64,000 nt of DNA from Combretum micranthum (GCA_024138025.1 JAMXBD010000013.1:744001-808000); one strand, 5' to 3'. Numbered from the stretch's first letter, positions 48,003 to 61,532 are shown. Notes: generated from the sequence alone by a model not told the origin. A program made the numbers and translations.

Positions 48003-49585
48003 TAAATTTTTGAAGATAAAACTTCTACATGACTATCATATTTATACCCGTTTAACTTAATAAACTATCCTAAAACTAAGATAAATAATTAGCTAAATAA
48101 TATTACAATATTTTCTCTTCAAATTCAATGCAATTTACATATATTGCATAGCTGGGAACTTCTTGAAACCAACCAGCTGAAATCTTGAGGAAAAGACAAG
48201 AAAAACAAGCAAAGTCAATGAAAAGTAACAAAGAAACCAACCAAAATCAACCAAGTAGATAAGATCGTTTAGTGAAAGAAGGATTGCAAATACAAGTTGC
48301 AAATCGGTGGAGAACTTTGGCCAAAATTGCTAAGTGCTGCCCCTCCTTCCTTTTATATATATAACACCATAAAGAACACCAAAACAAAGCTTTTATGTAG
48401 ATAAAACAACAATAATCCACACCAATAATAACTCTGGATTCATCCCTTACAAACCACCAATACAATCAACAACTCAAACATAAAACAAGCTCCATTAAAA
48501 CACAACCATAAGCTTGGAAAGGGAAAAACAAGGTGAGTTAAATTCGTTGTTAAGTTAGTTATGTATTAAAACATTAACTTAAACAATATTTTGTTAATCC
48601 TAGGTTCGAAATCATATCAGGAACGGAGTTTAAAACATCTATATCAATCCCAACAAGGTAAACTTTGATAAACCCTAGTTACACTCTTTATATTCATAAA
48701 ACAAGGATTATATACATGTTGATGTGTTGTAGGATGATATATGTAGTGTGTGTGTATATATTATATATATCATGTAAAAACATTACGAATAATTTAAAAA
48801 CAAGTTGGACATTGAAAATCATGAAAAAACGAATCAAAATCGGTGGAATAATGAATCCACAGAGAGCACAGGTGGTACACTGGGTAGTGAACTCCCCGTG
48901 TTCCTCTCGACTTTTTATTTTCCACGAGTCCGTGTTTCCAGAACCACATGGCTAGTACATGGCCATGTATCAAGCCGTATTTCTCTCGGTTTGCATTAAA
49001 ATAAAATAAAATATAGTAATATGTGTTGTTTTGTATTATTATTATTATATTATTATATTAATACTTTACAAATAATAATAAATTATGATAATTGTTTGAA
49101 ACTCAACTTATATAGGTATAAATACATAAGAATGGAAATTTAAAATAGCTAAAATATCAAACAACGTGATTTCTAAAATAGTTAGGTAATAATATAAAAA
49201 TAAATCAAGAGAAACACAATGAAACTAATTGATAGAAAATAAATATTAGTTACTATAATAGGTTAACTAAAGAACAATATAAAAGTGATGATAAAAGTAA
49301 TGATAAGATATCAATCTACTGAATATAAATTCTACAACTACCTAATAAAAATATATATAAATATCAAACAAGATCAAGAAAAGCAAAATGAAAATAAATG
49401 TTAAATAATAATTGTCATCATGGGACCATTAAAGGACTAATATAGTAATAAAAAGAAAACAGAATATCAATATAGGACACTTAGACACTCATAAGAGTTT
49501 AATTGTATAATTTATGTTGTATTGATAAATATATTTATTCATCTCAATAGATGACCTTGATACTTGTGAGGATTTCATCGTTGAT
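48003..49585. other. Unassigned, probably LTR-derived
   Basis: A promoter-like TTTTATATATATAACACC word at 48351-48368 and a block with better base balance at 48830-48990 may be the upstream part of the LTR that ends at 50765. No starting boundary could be fixed. The 96-codon frame at 48665-48955 has no domain. Confidence 0.35.
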
Positions 49586-50765
49586 TTTTACGATTAGTCA
49601 ATATGAGCAGGTGAGTAACTCGGACTTATTACATTTTGTGTGCTTGTAACTAGCTGATCTTAAATGAAAAATAATAACATGAATTTGCTGTATGGGTTTA
49701 TGAGAATTGTTTGTTGTATGAATTGTTGATTACTAAGCTACTCTAATAATAGTAATAATAGAATTATCTATGAACATGTTGCTTATATAGCATGTTGCTT
49801 GTCTGTGTAATAATTTATCACCTTAAACCTAATTAAAAACTATTGGTACCTTAAATGAAATGATCATGCATTGCACAATTTGCATAAGCAGCATTTGAAT
49901 AAGTAGCAGTCTACTACGTGTTAGTCTTTCGGATCTCTGGTAATGCTTGATTTTTCTAGGCAAAGAGGCTATTAGTTCTACGTAAGATTACCTTTGTTCT
50001 ATCAGTACCATAGGAACTAAATGGTAAATGAAGGATGCCACTTATGGTATCGTTTTGAAATGACTAACACTTGGTGGAGTTTCTAAGGCTAAAAATAGGA
50101 AATGTGTGTTAAATATATGATAAATTTAAAATGATAATTAAAGTGAATATTGTTGATATCCTGTATACTTAGTCTCTTTGGGTAAGTGGGTCATAGTATT
50201 GTGTTCCTTCAATCCCGATGAGAGGGCGTAAATCGTCATCTTGCTTTGGATTTCAGGTTATCCAGGCTTGTATTTGTGCATATGCTTGATTGATGCATTT
50301 CATATTATTATTAATAAACTTGTTTGATATGTGGTTAAGTTTTGGTTATTCACTAAGTCCATGGTTTCGCTCACACTCCTAAAGACATTTCAGGTTTACA
50401 TTACGACCGAGGCTAGTTACATCCAGGAGTATGGTACCGGTAAAAGCTTAGGAGCTGGATGCTCATGGGTCAAATCGGGATAAGTTCTTTTCTATTATTC
50501 CTAGTATAGATTAGTTAGTATACGGATTATCAGTTATGTATTGAGAGATTTATGGAAAGATTATATGGTCTGTAATATCTTTATGATACCATTTACTTGT
50601 GATGACAGTTAATTACTAATTTATGTCTTACATGTATTCGTCCTTTCTTATCCAAGCAATTAAAAGATTCTATTGTTTGAAAATATCTCATTTGCTAAAG
50701 GTTAACTAGTAATAGTATTCAAGTGTGGCTTACTTACTACTACTAGGGACCCTTGGGGCATGACA
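49586..50765 (+). repeat. Gypsy-type LTR fragment with CATGACA terminus
   Basis: The right end GGGACCCTTGGGGCATGACA is a typical plant gypsy LTR terminus. The interior tracks 27590-28450 in the same order (GGTGAGTAACTC, CTCTGGTAATGC, TTACCTTTGTTC, GAGAGGGCGTAAATCGTCATC, GCTCACACTCC). The left boundary is not found. No primer site follows, so it may be a solo LTR or the 3' LTR of a deleted element. Confidence 0.5.
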
Positions 50766-51356
50766 ATAACAAACATGCTAAAATTGTTAAGATGTGGCAA
50801 ATAATAAAAACTTGAACAAACTAAAAAAAAAAAAAAACAAATTTATGATGTGGCAAATAAAAAACCGGACAAACTATAAATATGCTTTTTTCATTATGCT
50901 CATTTATATATTTGACCTTTATCTCTAAAGTCTGTAAGTTTAGATCTTAAATCTTAAATAAAAATGCATTTAGAAATTAGAACAAAAAGTAGTTGAAATG
51001 TACTTTCTTTTTTCTTTCCTACTAAAACATGGGATTTAAGAACATAATTTTATAATTAGAGAGCAAATATAAGAGAACAGATTTATAATTTACTTTTTAT
51101 AATATTACTTTATTAAATTACTTGTCATGGATCAATCATAAGGTAACATATATCCTTTAACTAAGAATACTAAGGTGATAAAATATTGACATATAAATTA
51201 TGACAAACGAAAATATAGAAATATAAAATTACATAACCTAAATATATAGGATATAAAGTTAAATCCACTTTCTTTCATCTTATCATGAAAATTGATAAAT
51301 TGTTGTAATTATACAAAATAAAGAAGTTATATCACTTCCACTAATGGAAAATAATA
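50766..51356. other. Non-coding stretch
   Basis: AT-rich with an interrupted poly-A at 50823-50836. Nothing is recognised. Confidence 0.5.
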
Positions 51357-51365
51357 TATTATTCT

Positions 51366-51725
51366 AAAGTAATTACATCAAATGATATCTATGTTTAGAG
51401 ATAAGTTTATTTAAGAAACCAACATTTCAAGTAGTTAAAAAGAGGAACCAACTTTTGATAAAGTAATGAGGTATCAACATTTTGTAAAATTGTATTAACA
51501 TTTAAATTAGTTTTCAATTAGGTTCCTAAATTTTAATTAATAGTCAATTATTAATATCTTTTTTGATTCATTTACAAAACATTCATATCTCTTTTTAACC
51601 ACTTGAAATTGATGTCTCAAATGAATTTATCTCCACATATTGATTCATCTTTTGAACCACTTCAAATGTTGATACCTTAAATGAATTTACCCTCAAACAT
51701 TAATACATTTCGATGTAATTTACCC
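51366..51725. mobile_element. Mutator-like MITE with ~70-bp inverted arms and 9-bp target duplication
   Basis: The left arm AAAGTAATTACATCAAATG... pairs with the reversed right arm GGGTAAATTACATCGAAATG... for about 70 bases, including ATTTAAG(A/G)(A/T)A(T/C)CAACATTT in each. Flanks TATTATTCT (51357-51365) and TATTACTCT (51726-51734) differ at one base, a 9-bp duplication. The right arm carries a second, tandem partial copy at about 51580-51650. Non-coding. Confidence 0.65.
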
Positions 51726-52232
51726 TATTACTCTATGATAAATCATGAAACTTAATATAAATATATATATAAATCATTATTCACCCATGTATGTAATTCC
51801 TTTTTTTCTTCTTTAAAAGATTCAAAAATAGAATTGTACATGATCCATGATTAATCATCATCAGAGAAATCATAAGAGTGTTATTTAAGATGTTTTTCAG
51901 TGTTGAAATTTAAATCAATTAAATCCTAAACAAGCTCGCTAAAAAAAATCCCAAACAGCTAGGAGCATTATTAAGGCTAGGGTGAATAATATCATCTTAA
52001 AATATTAATGATCCATATTGAATAGAATATATTACTTTTGATTAACCATAATATATTTAGTTCACCGGCTTAAGATTGCACCTCTCGTGGCTCTTACCTT
52101 TTTGGTGACTTAGAACGAGTCAGTACCTCCTGATCTTTGTACTGTAGTTTCCAAGTGTAATATGTTCTATGTTTAAAAATTCATTTATGATACACGGAAT
52201 CCTCATATGAGACAAGTGTAGAACATACTTTT

Positions 52233-53691
52233 TGTTAAATTCACTATACATAAGTTTTGATGATAACAAAAAGTTAGAAATTATTTAATAAGTCTATTAT
52301 TGAGTATAGGTTAATTCAACAGAAGTTTCTTCAAATCTTATGATATCTAGTATTATGATAGAATTGTTAGACAAACATTTTAACAGAAATTTCAAATAAA
52401 AGTAAAATAAAATTCTTGCATGAGCTATTTTAGAAGTTATTCCAGAAACTTATCTAAATAGAAGTGTTATAAAGCAAAAGTTACTCCAGAAGTATTATAT
52501 TTGAAAGCTAAAGATGAAAGATAGACAAAAGTTTTGACAAAACCTTTATCCTATCCTTATGTGAACTTTTTCTAGTTTTGAGAGAAATTTTATATAAGTT
52601 GGATATTTAATAATTATGAAGGCTTAGCCCCACTTATCAAATATATTTGGGTAATATACTTGATATGTTCCATAAATGTTAGATTAAATGTCATGGGGAT
52701 TATCCTATTAAATTATTAATGATCTATGATTGAAGATTTTTTCAATTAAAGTTCCAGCAAATTTACTTTATATTCTATTAGACTTTTTTTTTAAAAGATC
52801 AAATGAAGATATAAAAAGGTTACAGTAGTTATGCAAAGGAAGAAATTATTCTACAAATTTTAGGATACATTAACTTATCTTATCTTTACAAGATCGTATC
52901 CATTTAAGGTGTTTACTTAATATCTTCAAGATATCTCCTCAAATTGTTGCAGACTTATCTCAAACTTTAGATATTTTTAACAATAGATTTTTCACAGAAC
53001 TCCTAGCACTTAAATCATGGGATTAGTGAAGATATCTTGTGGGTTTTCAAAATCCAAAAAGTTAACAAGAAGATAACAATGAAGAGATATTCAAGAAGAT
53101 TTCTATTAACTGATTCGTTGAACTTCAAGAATAAAAAAGAGAAGATCTTTAATAGAAGATGTATATATATAATCAATCAATCAGTTCTAAGTTATTGTGA
53201 GAAAAATTCTTCAATTTACACTCTTGTTCTTTGCTCCAGAAACTTTTATAGAACTTTTACTATTACGATTTTACATATTGTTCCTTTAAGTTAGTGAGAA
53301 ATATTTGAGAGTGTTTTTGTCACTGTAGTGAGTAAATAACTAATATATCTAGATAGGCTCAATAGTGAGACTTTTCCAAAGTAGTTTGGTTTTATTTTAC
53401 TCTCATTTATTCTTTTGATATAGTGGAATGCAACCAGTAAAGATAACCAGGCCCCCAACGTAGAACTGGAAGAGAAAACTGACGTACAAGGAGAAACCTC
53501 TATAATCATTGCGTGATCTTCTTATCCCCTATCTTTTAAATTTTTCATCTTTACTTTATTGTTTATAATTTATTTCTCACCATCCATTTGCCAAATTAAG
53601 AGGGACACTTTAAAATTATTTGATTTGAAAAGGATTAAATTTTAATCACAATCAATCTGTCCCTCTATTCATGATGCATTTGAAATCAACA
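52233..53691 (+). repeat. Solo LTR of a SIRE-like copia element
   Basis: Starts TGTTAAATTCACTATACATAAG then TTTTGATGATAACAAAA, the head typical of SIRE/Maximus LTRs. The GATATAGTGGAAT...GACGTA segment near 53417-53490 and the end ...TTTGAAATCAACA also fit. Flanks CTTTT (52228-52232) and CTTTG (53692-53696) differ at one base. No internal domain is next to it, so it arose by LTR-LTR recombination. The family is assigned by resemblance only. Confidence 0.55.
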
Positions 53692-53747
53692 CTTTGAATA
53701 TTAGAAAATAAAGCAGGTATCCAAACAATTTATTTCCTATGCATCTA

Positions 53748-53808
53748 GAGAGAGAGAGAGAGAGAGAGGGAGAGAAAGAGAGAAGAGAGAGAGAGGGGGG
53801 AGAGAGGT
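53748..53808. repeat. Imperfect (AG)n microsatellite
   Basis: About 60 bases of AG repeat broken by GG and AA, ending in a short G run. Confidence 0.9.
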
Positions 53809-55689
53809 ATTTAGAAAGCCATTGATGACAAAGCATATAATATTATTCCCGATACGGGCTTCGTCTACCCCTAACTTATATAAGGTCCTTTATTTATACT
53901 AAGAGGAGTGAACAAACAATTATTGTGCGCATGACCAACAAAGATAAGATAAGGCTATAGTGCATGATAGCCTTTTAAAAGTTACACATTAACAAAATAA
54001 GTCTATAGCACTAAAAGTAAATAGTAAAATTCCTACAATAACATTACATTATTGAGCGAATCACATAAAGTGAGAAGGAGACAAATTGCTTTATAGGGAT
54101 AGTCAGAATCATCACTGTTCTCTTTAAGGTCCAACCATGTGGATATTAGTGCGTTGTTCATGATATTTTCATAATAGTCTTCATATGGGTCTTAACTATA
54201 TCCAACAAGATCACAATAAGTCTAAGTTGGCTAATAAGGCTGAGTTGATTTCGTTAGATTCTCTTTGACTTAGTCTAGCTTAGCCTATGTGCATTGGCTG
54301 GCCATGATTTCGTGCTTGGAATTCGGCTAAGGTTCTATCTCTTTCTGGCTTTGTTTTTCTCATAATCTTCATTGTAATCCTATGGTACTTCAAATTCATA
54401 AGCGCCTAGCCATATTTCCTTTTGGATTGTCCTGTTTTAGATGCTGAGACTTCTTTGAAGCTCTCGATAATATCCATCATTATCACGTATATCAAAGTGC
54501 ACACCATTTGAGATTACATGATTTTCAATTGGATAGAATGAGGTCTTTTTATGTTAGATTTATTCTTTCATTAGCTAGATGATTAGCCTTTGATCTTCCT
54601 TATTATACCCTAGACATTTTTCTTCCATATGATTTAACCAAGATTTGATGACCACCTTTCAATCATAAATTATACAGAACCACCTTCATAATTCTATCAA
54701 AGGATGCATTGGTCTTCCTCTTTCATATGTAATCTTAGAAAAGAATTTTAATACTTTAAAGGCTGACATCTGAATGGCAAAAGTGTAACAATGAAACAAA
54801 TACCAATAAAACCATTTTAATTATTCTGGAAATGGATAAATTGAAATATATGAGGATGAATGAATGGATACTCTAGATGAAGGCCATATGGTTTGAGATT
54901 TAACCCTCCATATTTGCAAAGCTCAAATATCGGTATTCCATTTTTGCTTTTATGTCTTCAAAGAAATTGTTCCTTTCAATCAAATCAACCATCTCAAGTG
55001 GTGCTGTTTCATGTAGGTATTTTGGATTGTATATTATCGTCTTTCCAAACCAGGAAGTCATCGTGGAAGTTGAGAATGCACTCAAAGCTTCGAATTAAGT
55101 ATTTGAAGACCTAGATGTGGCATATAAAGAGAAGTTTTTTTACTTGCTATGCTTGTACATGCCTATCATCTTGGATGTGGCTATTCCCCACCAAAGGTTG
55201 ATGTCGACATCCCATTTTGGCCCCACTTTTCAAAAATTTATAAAAGTAGAAAAGTATGATAAAAATTAAAAATTATTAATTAGGTTAAAAAATTAACCAA
55301 AAAAATAATAATTAGAAAGATAGGAAATTTGAAAATATTAGAAAATAGGAAACCCTCATCGTTGTTTAAGTGTATAAGTCCAAATGAATTATATAAGTTA
55401 GCATTTAAAAGTAAAATAAATAACAAATAAATAAATAATAAAATTTTGAAAATTAAAAATATTATTAAATACAGTAAACCTCTTCTTTTGGACAAATAAG
55501 CTTATATAGGGATCATAAAATAAAATTAATGAAATTTTCTAAAAAAAATTAAAAAGAAAAAGAAAAAGAGGGAGAACAATAATAAAAATTATTCATTATA
55601 TATGTATATACTATATGGTAAGGAGATGATATGTAATATGTATGTATGACATTGCATATTTGTAAATTACCTCTTCATTTGTTAATTTA
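53809..55689. other. Non-coding stretch, origin unknown
   Basis: The base composition at 54100-55250 is more even than the flanks and holds overlapping short frames on both strands (for example 54893-55114 + and 54900-55085 -), hinting at a decayed gene or transposon fragment. No domain was recognised, so no function is given. Confidence 0.4.
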
Positions 55690-56550
55690 TCTATATTATT
55701 AAAGCGAGATGCCTTTGGGGTCTTTTTGTCAGTTTTTTCCTTTAATTGCCCCGTTAAATTAAAATCACTATTCTATTTTCACAAAGTTCAAAAGTAAAAT
55801 CTTTTAATTTCAAGGGTCTTTTTAGTAACTTGAATTTAACTTTATCTCTCCCACAATTTTAGGAGTAGTTTCTCGTCCCATTATTATTCACGACTAAGCA
55901 TTGCTTTTAAGGTAAGCTTTTCTTTATACATTGGTCATAATTCTATTGATTTTCTCCTTGAATTTCCTTGACTACTGGACAAGATCTATGCGATTATGTT
56001 CGCAAAAGACTCCTTAAACGTAATTCTTTTGTTATCTTCTATGAATCATAATTTTGTATTATGTACTTTTAATTCCATGTAGGCATAATTGCAACATGTC
56101 TCATTATATGTAAACTTACATATTTATATAAATGTAAGAAGATATGTAATTCTTTTTCATTTTTTTTTCTTTTGTCAAAATTATTTTATAGAGTTTACTT
56201 TAGTAACAACCATGAAGATTTTATTTTGCTCCTCAATAGCTACAAAATATAAAGTACGTGGAAAATTAAAGGTAAGGAAATCGTAGTTATTTTTTTCTTT
56301 TTTAATGTTGTTTGCATTATCTGAATAATGAACGACAAATGAGACCATTTTGGAGTATACCTAGTCAGTTGATTAAATCCATATACATGCTTTGTTATTT
56401 TTAATTTTATTAATGTTCAAGTTGATAGGTTATGATTTGTTGTTTTCTAACTTCTTTATTTTTCTTATATGTTTCTCCTATGCAGAACAAGTGCATTGGT
56501 GACATTTCAACAAGTACAAATAATTCTATCGTTTGATGTTCTCCATACAA
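55690..56550. mobile_element. Possible Helitron-type 5' end
   Basis: TCTATATTATTAAAGCGAGATG at 55690 resembles the TC-starting termini of plant Helitrons and follows a T as expected for A/T-site insertion. I could not find a convincing hairpin plus CTRR 3' end, so the right limit is arbitrary. The 65-codon frame at 56089-56286 may be coincidental. Confidence 0.3.
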
Positions 56551-57317
56551 TGTAACAACTTTTATATTAAACTTTATCTTATTGTACAAATTTGTAATTG
56601 TTTCTCCTTCATTTCATAAAATTAACGATATAAGTGTATCATTTAAATCAAATTATTATACTATAACATAACATAATCCATATAGATAGAGATGCTTTGT
56701 AGAAAGCTCAAGTCAAGCTTCAAAGCTTGTAACAAGCTTATTTTTAACTCATTTTGATGGTGTTTTGCACTAATTTAGCTAGAATATTAACTCGACAATT
56801 TGAATAACCAAGGAAGTTAAAAAGTTACGTCTTTTTAGATCCAAAACCCCCGGCCTTCAAGATCCCAAGTAATGGCCAACTTTATTCACAAGCTGACCTC
56901 CTTCTTCTCTCCTGCGCTCTCTCTTGCCTTCCGTCAACCACCGTCAATCTCTCTCTTTCACTACCTCACCATCCCCTTTCCTTCATCATCTTCCCCTTGT
57001 GTGTCTCTCTCTCCTAGCCATTTTCTCTCTCTTAAAAACACCAACACCCCAAACCCAACGCCCATAACCATCGTCTCTACCACCCTACTCTAAACACGAA
57101 CACAACAATCTCTAAACCACCATCGTGACCTTGAACCATCAACCACCTAATCTCATCACACGATCACAAGCTGCCATCTCTTCCATCAAACGAGCCCCTA
57201 GAACCATTGCGAACACCATCAAACACAGCCTAGTATCAAGTTCTCAATTACTCAACATAACCTACAACTCAAAACCATTATACAAACCTAAACTTTAACC
57301 AAACACTAATCTCAAAT
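56551..57317. other. Non-coding stretch
   Basis: Contains a C- and CT-rich block (56860-57240) with a 73-codon Ser/Pro/Thr-rich frame at 56872-57093 that shows no domain. No gene is called. Confidence 0.45.
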
Positions 57318-57783
57318 TGTAACATGATTTTATAATTAGTATGATATGATTATTTCATCAATATCAATTTTAGGATCTTTGAACTCCATGATTTTCACAA
57401 TAAATAAATGATAAGATGTGTACCTTTATCCATAACCATAATACTGTATTGAATTCCGATGAACAAGATTAATTTAATTCTTTGATAGACATCTTATCCC
57501 TCCAATCCAACCTTATTTATCTTAGAGATTACAATTTCTCTCTCTTATCCTTTTAATTTGCAATGGAGTGATTGTGAAAAATGTCAAAAGTATATTTTCC
57601 TTTAGTTTTCACTTATATATATATATATATATATATAAAAGACAGAAAAAAGACCATACCTCTTTATGAACCATTAACGAATACCTCCCATCAAGACATT
57701 CTATTACGAAAAACCATGTCATTTAAATTAAAAGTCACAATTTTTCTTAATGAAAGTTAAATATTAGGCCATAAATTCTAACA
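57318..57783 (-). repeat. 3' LTR of minus-strand copia element
   Basis: 466 bp, TGTAACATGATTTTATAATT...ATTCTAACA on the plus strand. Aligns with 63710-64000: both share GATATGATTATTTCATCAATAT and ATCCATAACCATAATACTG. Substitutions are frequent. Confidence 0.85.
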
Positions 57784-57795
57784 TTCTCCCACTTT
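57784..57795 (-). other. Polypurine tract of minus-strand copia element
   Basis: AAAGTGGGAGAA on the minus strand, directly before the LTR. Confidence 0.7.
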
Positions 57796-58164
57796 GCCCA
57801 TATATATTCCTTAATAACTTAGAATAAACATAATGTGCACAATAATATTATTCTAAGTCTTCATTATGTTCATTATACCTTTATATAACATTATTAAATT
57901 AAAAATTAATTAGAGTCATGATGGTTGTACATCATTAGCTCGACATAGTCCCTTCCATGTACTACATAATTAATTCGTAATTTAAACATAACTTAATGAA
58001 GAGATAAATAAAGGTCTTATTTTAATGTCTTTATAATAAAGAAAATTCCTATTAACATAATTCCATTTCAATCTTGTATACAATATAGAAAACAGAAAAT
58101 TTCAAAAAACACTATAATTGAGCTCAAGAGTATCATACAAACAAATACAATAATGTTTAATTAG

Positions 58165-61100
58165 GACATCCTACAGTGCCCATTCTTTTAATATGCTCCC
58201 TAAAATATTAGGCGGTGATCCTTTTGTTAATGGATTTGCAACCATCATTATGATGCTAATATGTTCAATTGACACTTTTTGCTTCTAAAATTGTTCTTTA
58301 ATGACCAAGTATTTAATTTACATGTATTTAACATCCTTTAAATACTTGTTCGCTCTTTGAGAAGAAGCTTGCTGCGAATTGTTACAGTAAATTTTTAGCG
58401 AGTTACTAATAGTGCCAATAACTTGAAGCCCTAAAATAAAATTTCATAGTCATAACCATGAACTATGGCTTTAAAGCAAGCCACAAATTCTACTTTCATA
58501 GTTGATGCAATAATGACAAACTACTTCGCACTTTTCCATGAGATTTCTCCTTCAGCTAATAAGAATAGGTAATTAAATGTGAATTTTCTTGTATGATCAC
58601 ATTTAGCTTACTTTGAATATGAATAATCAATCACCTTTAACTAATCATACCTTCTATGAGTAAACATATGGTCCTTCGTTACTTGCAAGTATCTCAACAC
58701 TAAAACTAATGTCAGGTCTAGTATAAGTTTGAAGATAAATCAAACTCCCAACAATAGATGTATAAGGAATTCTTCATTTGTTCTCATTCCAAATCATTCT
58801 TTAGATATTGCATACTGCCAAATTTATCTCCTTTTTGAATTGGAACTATACTTGTTGAACATTTGTCCATTTTAGGTTTTTCTAGAACTTTATTGATATA
58901 AGCCTTTTGGGATAAGCCTAACAATCCTTGTGACCTATCATGAAATGTTTTGATTCCTATCACATATGTTGCCTCTCCCATATCTTTCATCTCAAAGCTC
59001 TTTAAAAGAAAATTCTTGGTTTCACATAATAAATCAAGGTCATTAGTAGCAATCAGGATATCATCAACATATAAGATTAAGAAAATGAACTTGCTCTCAC
59101 TAACCTTCATGTATATGCACCAATCAATGGTGTTTTCTTTAAAGCCAAAAGAAGTTATGGTATCATTAAAGATATCATTAGTGAGAAGCTTGTTTAAGTC
59201 CATATATTGACTTTTTAAGTTTACACACCATATGCTCCTTTCCTTTAATTGAGAAGTCCTCAAGTTAGTCCATATAAACTTCTTCTTCCAAATCTCCATT
59301 AAGAAAGGTAGTCTTAACATTCTTTTGGTATAGCTCTAAATCATAATGAGCAACCAAAGCTACAATGATCCAATGCCAAGTTTTAACTTTGTAGATGAAC
59401 CACATAATCATTAGGAACAATGGATTTTCTCTGTCATTGAGATCTTCTTAATGCCATTTCACATGGTTCCTCCACTATAGGGGTATCGTTTATTACTTCA
59501 TGATGTACTTGATTCATTACTTATTGTTCTTTACTTTGGTGAAGTTGTACAATATTAGGATCAATTGGCTTAGAAGGTATAAGTATAGGAACTTTTACCC
59601 TAACTTCTTTAATGCGCACATCATGTTGTTCTTTACTCCCACTAATTTTATCATTTTCAATAAACTTGGCATTTCTAGTTTCAACAATTCATTTACTATG
59701 ATTAACATCCTTTGGACTTTTCAAGATATCCTATAAAGAATCCACAAATCATTCGAAATTCCAATTTCTTTGCTTGTAGATTATAAATCCATCCTATTGC
59801 AGGGCAACCTCACACATGTAGGTGTCTTAAACTAGGTTTCCTTCCAGTCCACGGTTCAAAAGCGGTATGTAAAACTACCTTGCTAGGAATCCTGTTTAAT
59901 AAATATACTATGGTTTTAAAGCATAAACCTACATGGATATAGGTAAAGATGAATGACTTAACATACTCTTAACCATCTTCAATAATGTACAATTCCACCT
60001 CTCAGCAACACCATTTTGTTCTGATGTTCCTTGCATAGTGTATTAAGCACATATGCCATGCTTTTTGAGAAATTTGGCAAATGAACCCAGGCATTGCCCC
60101 AATTCATCATCCTTCCCATAGTATTCACCACCTCTATTGGATCTAATAATTTGCACTTTCTATCTAACTGCCTCTCAACCTCATTAATGTACATCTCAAG
60201 GGCATTCATAGATGGAGACTTTTCATGCAAAAGATAGACATAAGTATAATGTGAAAAATCATCAATAAAGGTGATAAAATACTTTTCTCCACCAAAAGAT
60301 GGAGCATCAAAAGGCTCACACATATTTGTATGTATAATTTCAAGAAGTTGTGTACTTCTTGTAACTCCTTTCTTAGTGTGTCAGGTTTGTTCCTCTAATA
60401 CAATCAATAGACATTCCAAGGTCAGTAAAATCTAAAGTAGGAAGAATATCATTATTTACTAATCCCGGCAATCTTTCTTTAAATATATGACATAAGCGTT
60501 TATGCCACAAGTAAACAAAGTTATCATTAACCAAACTACATTTAGTTCCAATATTATAATGTGAGGTCATTAAGGTCTCAACAAATTTATCATGAAGTTT
60601 AAACTTGTAAAGACAATCATATAAAATTCTTGAACCATACAATTTATTGTCCTCATACCAACTAAAAGATTCAAAATCCAAACTTTAAATCAAAAACCTA
60701 AAACATTAAGTTTTGACAAAGAAACTATATTACGAGAAATCTAGGGACATAAAGCGTTTCGAAAAAATCCTAATAATGCCCAATCTCCAAAATCAAGCAA
60801 TGAGTCTCAATTCCTTGAGATAAAGCTTTGTTTCCATTCCCCATAAGCACAAAATTCTTATTTGACTTTATAGTTTGGATCGTAAGGAATTCTTACATCG
60901 TATTAGAAATATGAGTAGTTGAACCAAAATCAATCCACTAAGTATTAGAGGGAGCTCGTGTGAGATTTGATTCCAAATAAACAAAAGCACAAGGCTTATC
61001 TTCCTTTTCGATCCAAGCCTTACATTTCAAGCAGTCTTTTTTAAGTATCCAACCTTTCTACGGAAATGGTACTTGACTTCCCTTTAGTGGATTTGTGCAT
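58165..61100 (-). pseudogene. Copia pol (zinc knuckle, integrase, RT, RNase H), broken
   Basis: Reading leftward: a damaged gag zinc knuckle near 61030-61075, protease region 'WIDFGSTTHI' (about 60915-60945), GAG-preintegrase 'YLWHKRLCHIFKERL' in 60373-60681, and integrase with 'FDAPSFGGEKYFITFIDDFSHYTYVYLLHEKS' in 59979-60323. Then comes reverse transcriptase 'SFGFKENTIDWCIYMKVSESKFIFLILYVDDILIATNDL' with the catalytic YVDD at about 59065, and 'GIKTFHDRSQGLLGLSQKAYINKVL' in 58784-59320. Copia RNase H and tail 'NPLTKG' reach about 58200. Stops and shifts divide it into pieces. The YVDD frame of 178 codons is the longest surviving part. Confidence 0.85.
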
Positions 61101-61532
61101 CTTTAGAAGATTCATTCAAGTTGTGTAAACCTTTCTTCTTGCCTTTTCTAGCCTTTTTCTTTGAACTCGATGCAACTTCTTTATGACTTGTAAAATGAAA
61201 AGAATGATACCTTTCATGCCAGAGTATTTTAGACACATATAACTATGCAAAACATAACTCATGTAGATATAAAAGCAATAATAATGACCATAATCATAAT
61301 AATACAAACATTATTCTATTGCTTTGTCTCCGTGAATTGATTAAGACAAATAAATAGATAAACATAGCTAAGATTCTTTTTGGAAATCTCAAAAGAAAGC
61401 GTAGCCATGATTTATAAACTAGATGGAGACCTTTCATGCCAAGGTCCAAACATGATTTCAATTGTATTATTGTACAGCTTCGAGAGAATTAAAAAATAAA
61501 TAAATTTACGGACAAAATTCACCTACCATTTC

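Noticed and set aside
56872..57093. 73-codon Ser/Pro-rich frame starting MANFIHKL
   Set aside because: Looks superficially like a transit peptide, but no downstream exon with a recognisable domain was found before the copia LTR at 57318.
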